DNA of 5,995 bases from an uncultured bacterium. GTDB taxonomy: Bacteria > Cyanobacteriota > Vampirovibrionia > Gastranaerophilales > Gastranaerophilaceae. Shown here one piece after another: positions 4,801-5,995 of this stretch. The DNA lies in NCBI GenBank assembly GCA_902765655.1, contig CACXAK010000075.1:1-5995 (forward strand), written 5' to 3'. The position numbers were made by a program, and so were the translations under genes. Position 1 is the first letter of the stretch, and the number at the start of each line of letters is the position of its first letter. The notes beneath the pieces were generated by a model, which worked only from the letters and a program-made list of their open reading frames with translations, had not been told where the DNA came from and did not search any database.

Positions 4801-5995
4801 ATGAGAAATAGCAGAAGTTATAAAGGTGCAAGACGCCAAAAAGCTCAAAACGGACAAACCCCAAGTCCATATGAAAGTTACAAATACAGACGATCCCACA
4901 AGACAGGATCGTCATTTAGACGTATATTATCAATAATGTTGTTATTGTTTTTAATTGCCTTAATCGGAATATTTATAATCGGCGGTATTCAAAATAAAAA
5001 CGGCGACAATGAATCATTTTTCGGAGCTTTATTTGCAAAACTAACCAATAAAGAATCTTCAGCAATAGATTTGAATTTACCATTTGGTCCTCACAGAGAA
5101 AACATATTGCTTCTTGGGGTTGATTCAAATGGCGCAGACTCGGATCTATGGGTCGGAACTAGAACAGACACCATAATCCTTATGAATGTTGATCCGAGAA
5201 CCAAAACAGTAAATGCAATATCTATACCGAGAGACAGCAAAGTCTATTTACCTGATGGTATGGGAACACAAAAAATTAACGCAGCCCATGCAATCGGCGG
5301 CATTAAAATGACAATAAAAACAGTTGAAGAAACTTTAGGCGTAAAAATTGACCACTACATAATGTTTCACGACGCAGGCGTAAGAGCAATTGTAAAAGCT
5401 CTTGGCGGGGTTGATATTTATGTGGAAAAAAATATGAAATATGATGATAATGCCGGCAAACTCCACATAAATATATCGAAAGGTAAACATCACCTAACGG
5501 ATAAAGATGTTGTAGAATACCTGCGCTTCAGACATGATGCAATGGGAGATATAGGAAGAACCAAACGCCAACAATGGTTTTTAAGAGGTTTACTTGCGGA
5601 TTTAAAAAAACCGGAAACTGTTGTAAAAATTCCTAAACTTGTATCCGTCGCACATAAATATGTAAAAACCGATATGTCTGCTTATGAAATGACTCAATAT
5701 GCCGGTTTGGCAACACATTTTGACATGGATAATATTGAAATAGCAATGCTACCCGGAGCGCCAAACAAACACGGTTATATAAGTTATTGGATTCTTGATC
5801 CGGATAAAACTCAAGAAGTTATAAACCGCCTGATATACAGACAAAAATTTGACGGAATGAAGGAAGAATATACTGCAAGTATAATGAGTTCTTCAAAGCG
5901 CAAAGAAGATGCATCCGAATTAAAAAATGCACTGGAAGAAAACGGAATAAAAGTTATATGTTCAGGAACATCAAGTTCCACTCACTCACAGTTTA
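4801..5995 (+). CDS. LytR-CpsA-Psr (LCP) family envelope polymer ligase, 3' end cut off
   Basis: The frame opens at ATG 4801 (AGAGAA 7 bases upstream) and runs out of the window after 398 codons. Residues 1-40 are a very basic cytoplasmic tail, and about 41-62 is one membrane helix. The extracytoplasmic LCP domain spans about 100-262: NILLLGVDS (101-109), RTDTIIL (121-127), SIPRDS (141-146), KINAAHA (158-164), ALGGVDIYVE (200-209), LRFRHD (241-246) and GDIGRTKRQQ (249-258). R121, D123, R144, D145 and the late arginines are the expected pyrophosphate/metal-binding residues. From about 355 a LytR_C-type domain begins (ASIMSSSKRKEDASELKNAL), which the window cuts. LCP enzymes transfer glycopolymers from undecaprenyl-pyrophosphate carriers onto peptidoglycan. 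The acceptor polymer here is unknown. LCP genes are often next to glycan genes; here the neighbours are exported proteins of unknown role. Confidence 0.94.
   Translation, partial: MRNSRSYKGARRQKAQNGQTPSPYESYKYRRSHKTGSSFRRILSIMLLLFLIALIGIFIIGGIQNKNGDNESFFGALFAKLTNKESSAIDLNLPFGPHRENILLLGVDSNGADSDLWVGTRTDTIILMNVDPRTKTVNAISIPRDSKVYLPDGMGTQKINAAHAIGGIKMTIKTVEETLGVKIDHYIMFHDAGVRAIVKALGGVDIYVEKNMKYDDNAGKLHINISKGKHHLTDKDVVEYLRFRHDAMGDIGRTKRQQWFLRGLLADLKKPETVVKIPKLVSVAHKYVKTDMSAYEMTQYAGLATHFDMDNIEIAMLPGAPNKHGYISYWILDPDKTQEVINRLIYRQKFDGMKEEYTASIMSSSKRKEDASELKNALEENGIKVICSGTSSSTHSQF

Noticed and set aside
4637..4915. Minus-strand frame covering the gap before the LCP gene
   Set aside because: It overlaps the ends of two strong plus-strand genes, has a low-complexity product and no visible promoter or ribosome site.

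Overview
The window is AT-rich and every gene lies on the plus strand. It reads as a chromosomal segment of a bacterium with a normal division and cell-envelope apparatus. My best guess is a non-photosynthetic relative of Cyanobacteria (Melainabacteria / Gastranaerophilales type). That guess rests on overall protein style, low G+C, and an LCP enzyme alongside exported envelope proteins. No ribosomal marker is present, so the taxonomy is inference. TGA is never needed as a sense codon, and the standard bacterial code fits throughout.

Layout: (1) 1-501 is the C-terminal half of rsmH, the 16S rRNA methyltransferase that opens the division/cell-wall (dcw) cluster. (2) 509-985 is a short membrane protein with the position, size and architecture of FtsL. 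(3) 1009-2256 starts at TTG and encodes a TPR-plus-GT9-like glycosyltransferase, where ftsI or a mur gene would normally be expected. (4) 2342-3001 is a 219-residue protein I do not recognise, preceded by two AT-rich inverted repeats. (5) 3026-3066 is a strong symmetric intrinsic terminator. A consensus extended -10 promoter (TGCTATAAT) lies inside its left arm and loop. (6) 3080-4123 and 4123-4707 are two exported proteins joined by a TAATG overlap. They look like divergent paralogues: both carry the same N-terminal alpha/beta-like domain, and the first adds a disordered linker and a TolA-like Lys/Glu/Ala helix. (7) 4801 to the window end is an LytR-CpsA-Psr (LCP) ligase, cut off within its LytR_C domain.

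The genes share a cell-envelope theme: division (RsmH, FtsL), glycan transfer (TPR-GT9), exported envelope proteins (the paralogue pair), and attachment of polymers to peptidoglycan (LCP). The first three genes are tightly spaced and probably co-transcribed. The 3080/4123 pair forms a second unit with its own promoter. No RNA gene, CRISPR array, insertion sequence or phage element is visible, and no gap between genes exceeds about 100 bases. The most interesting items are the interlocked terminator/promoter and the coupled paralogue pair.
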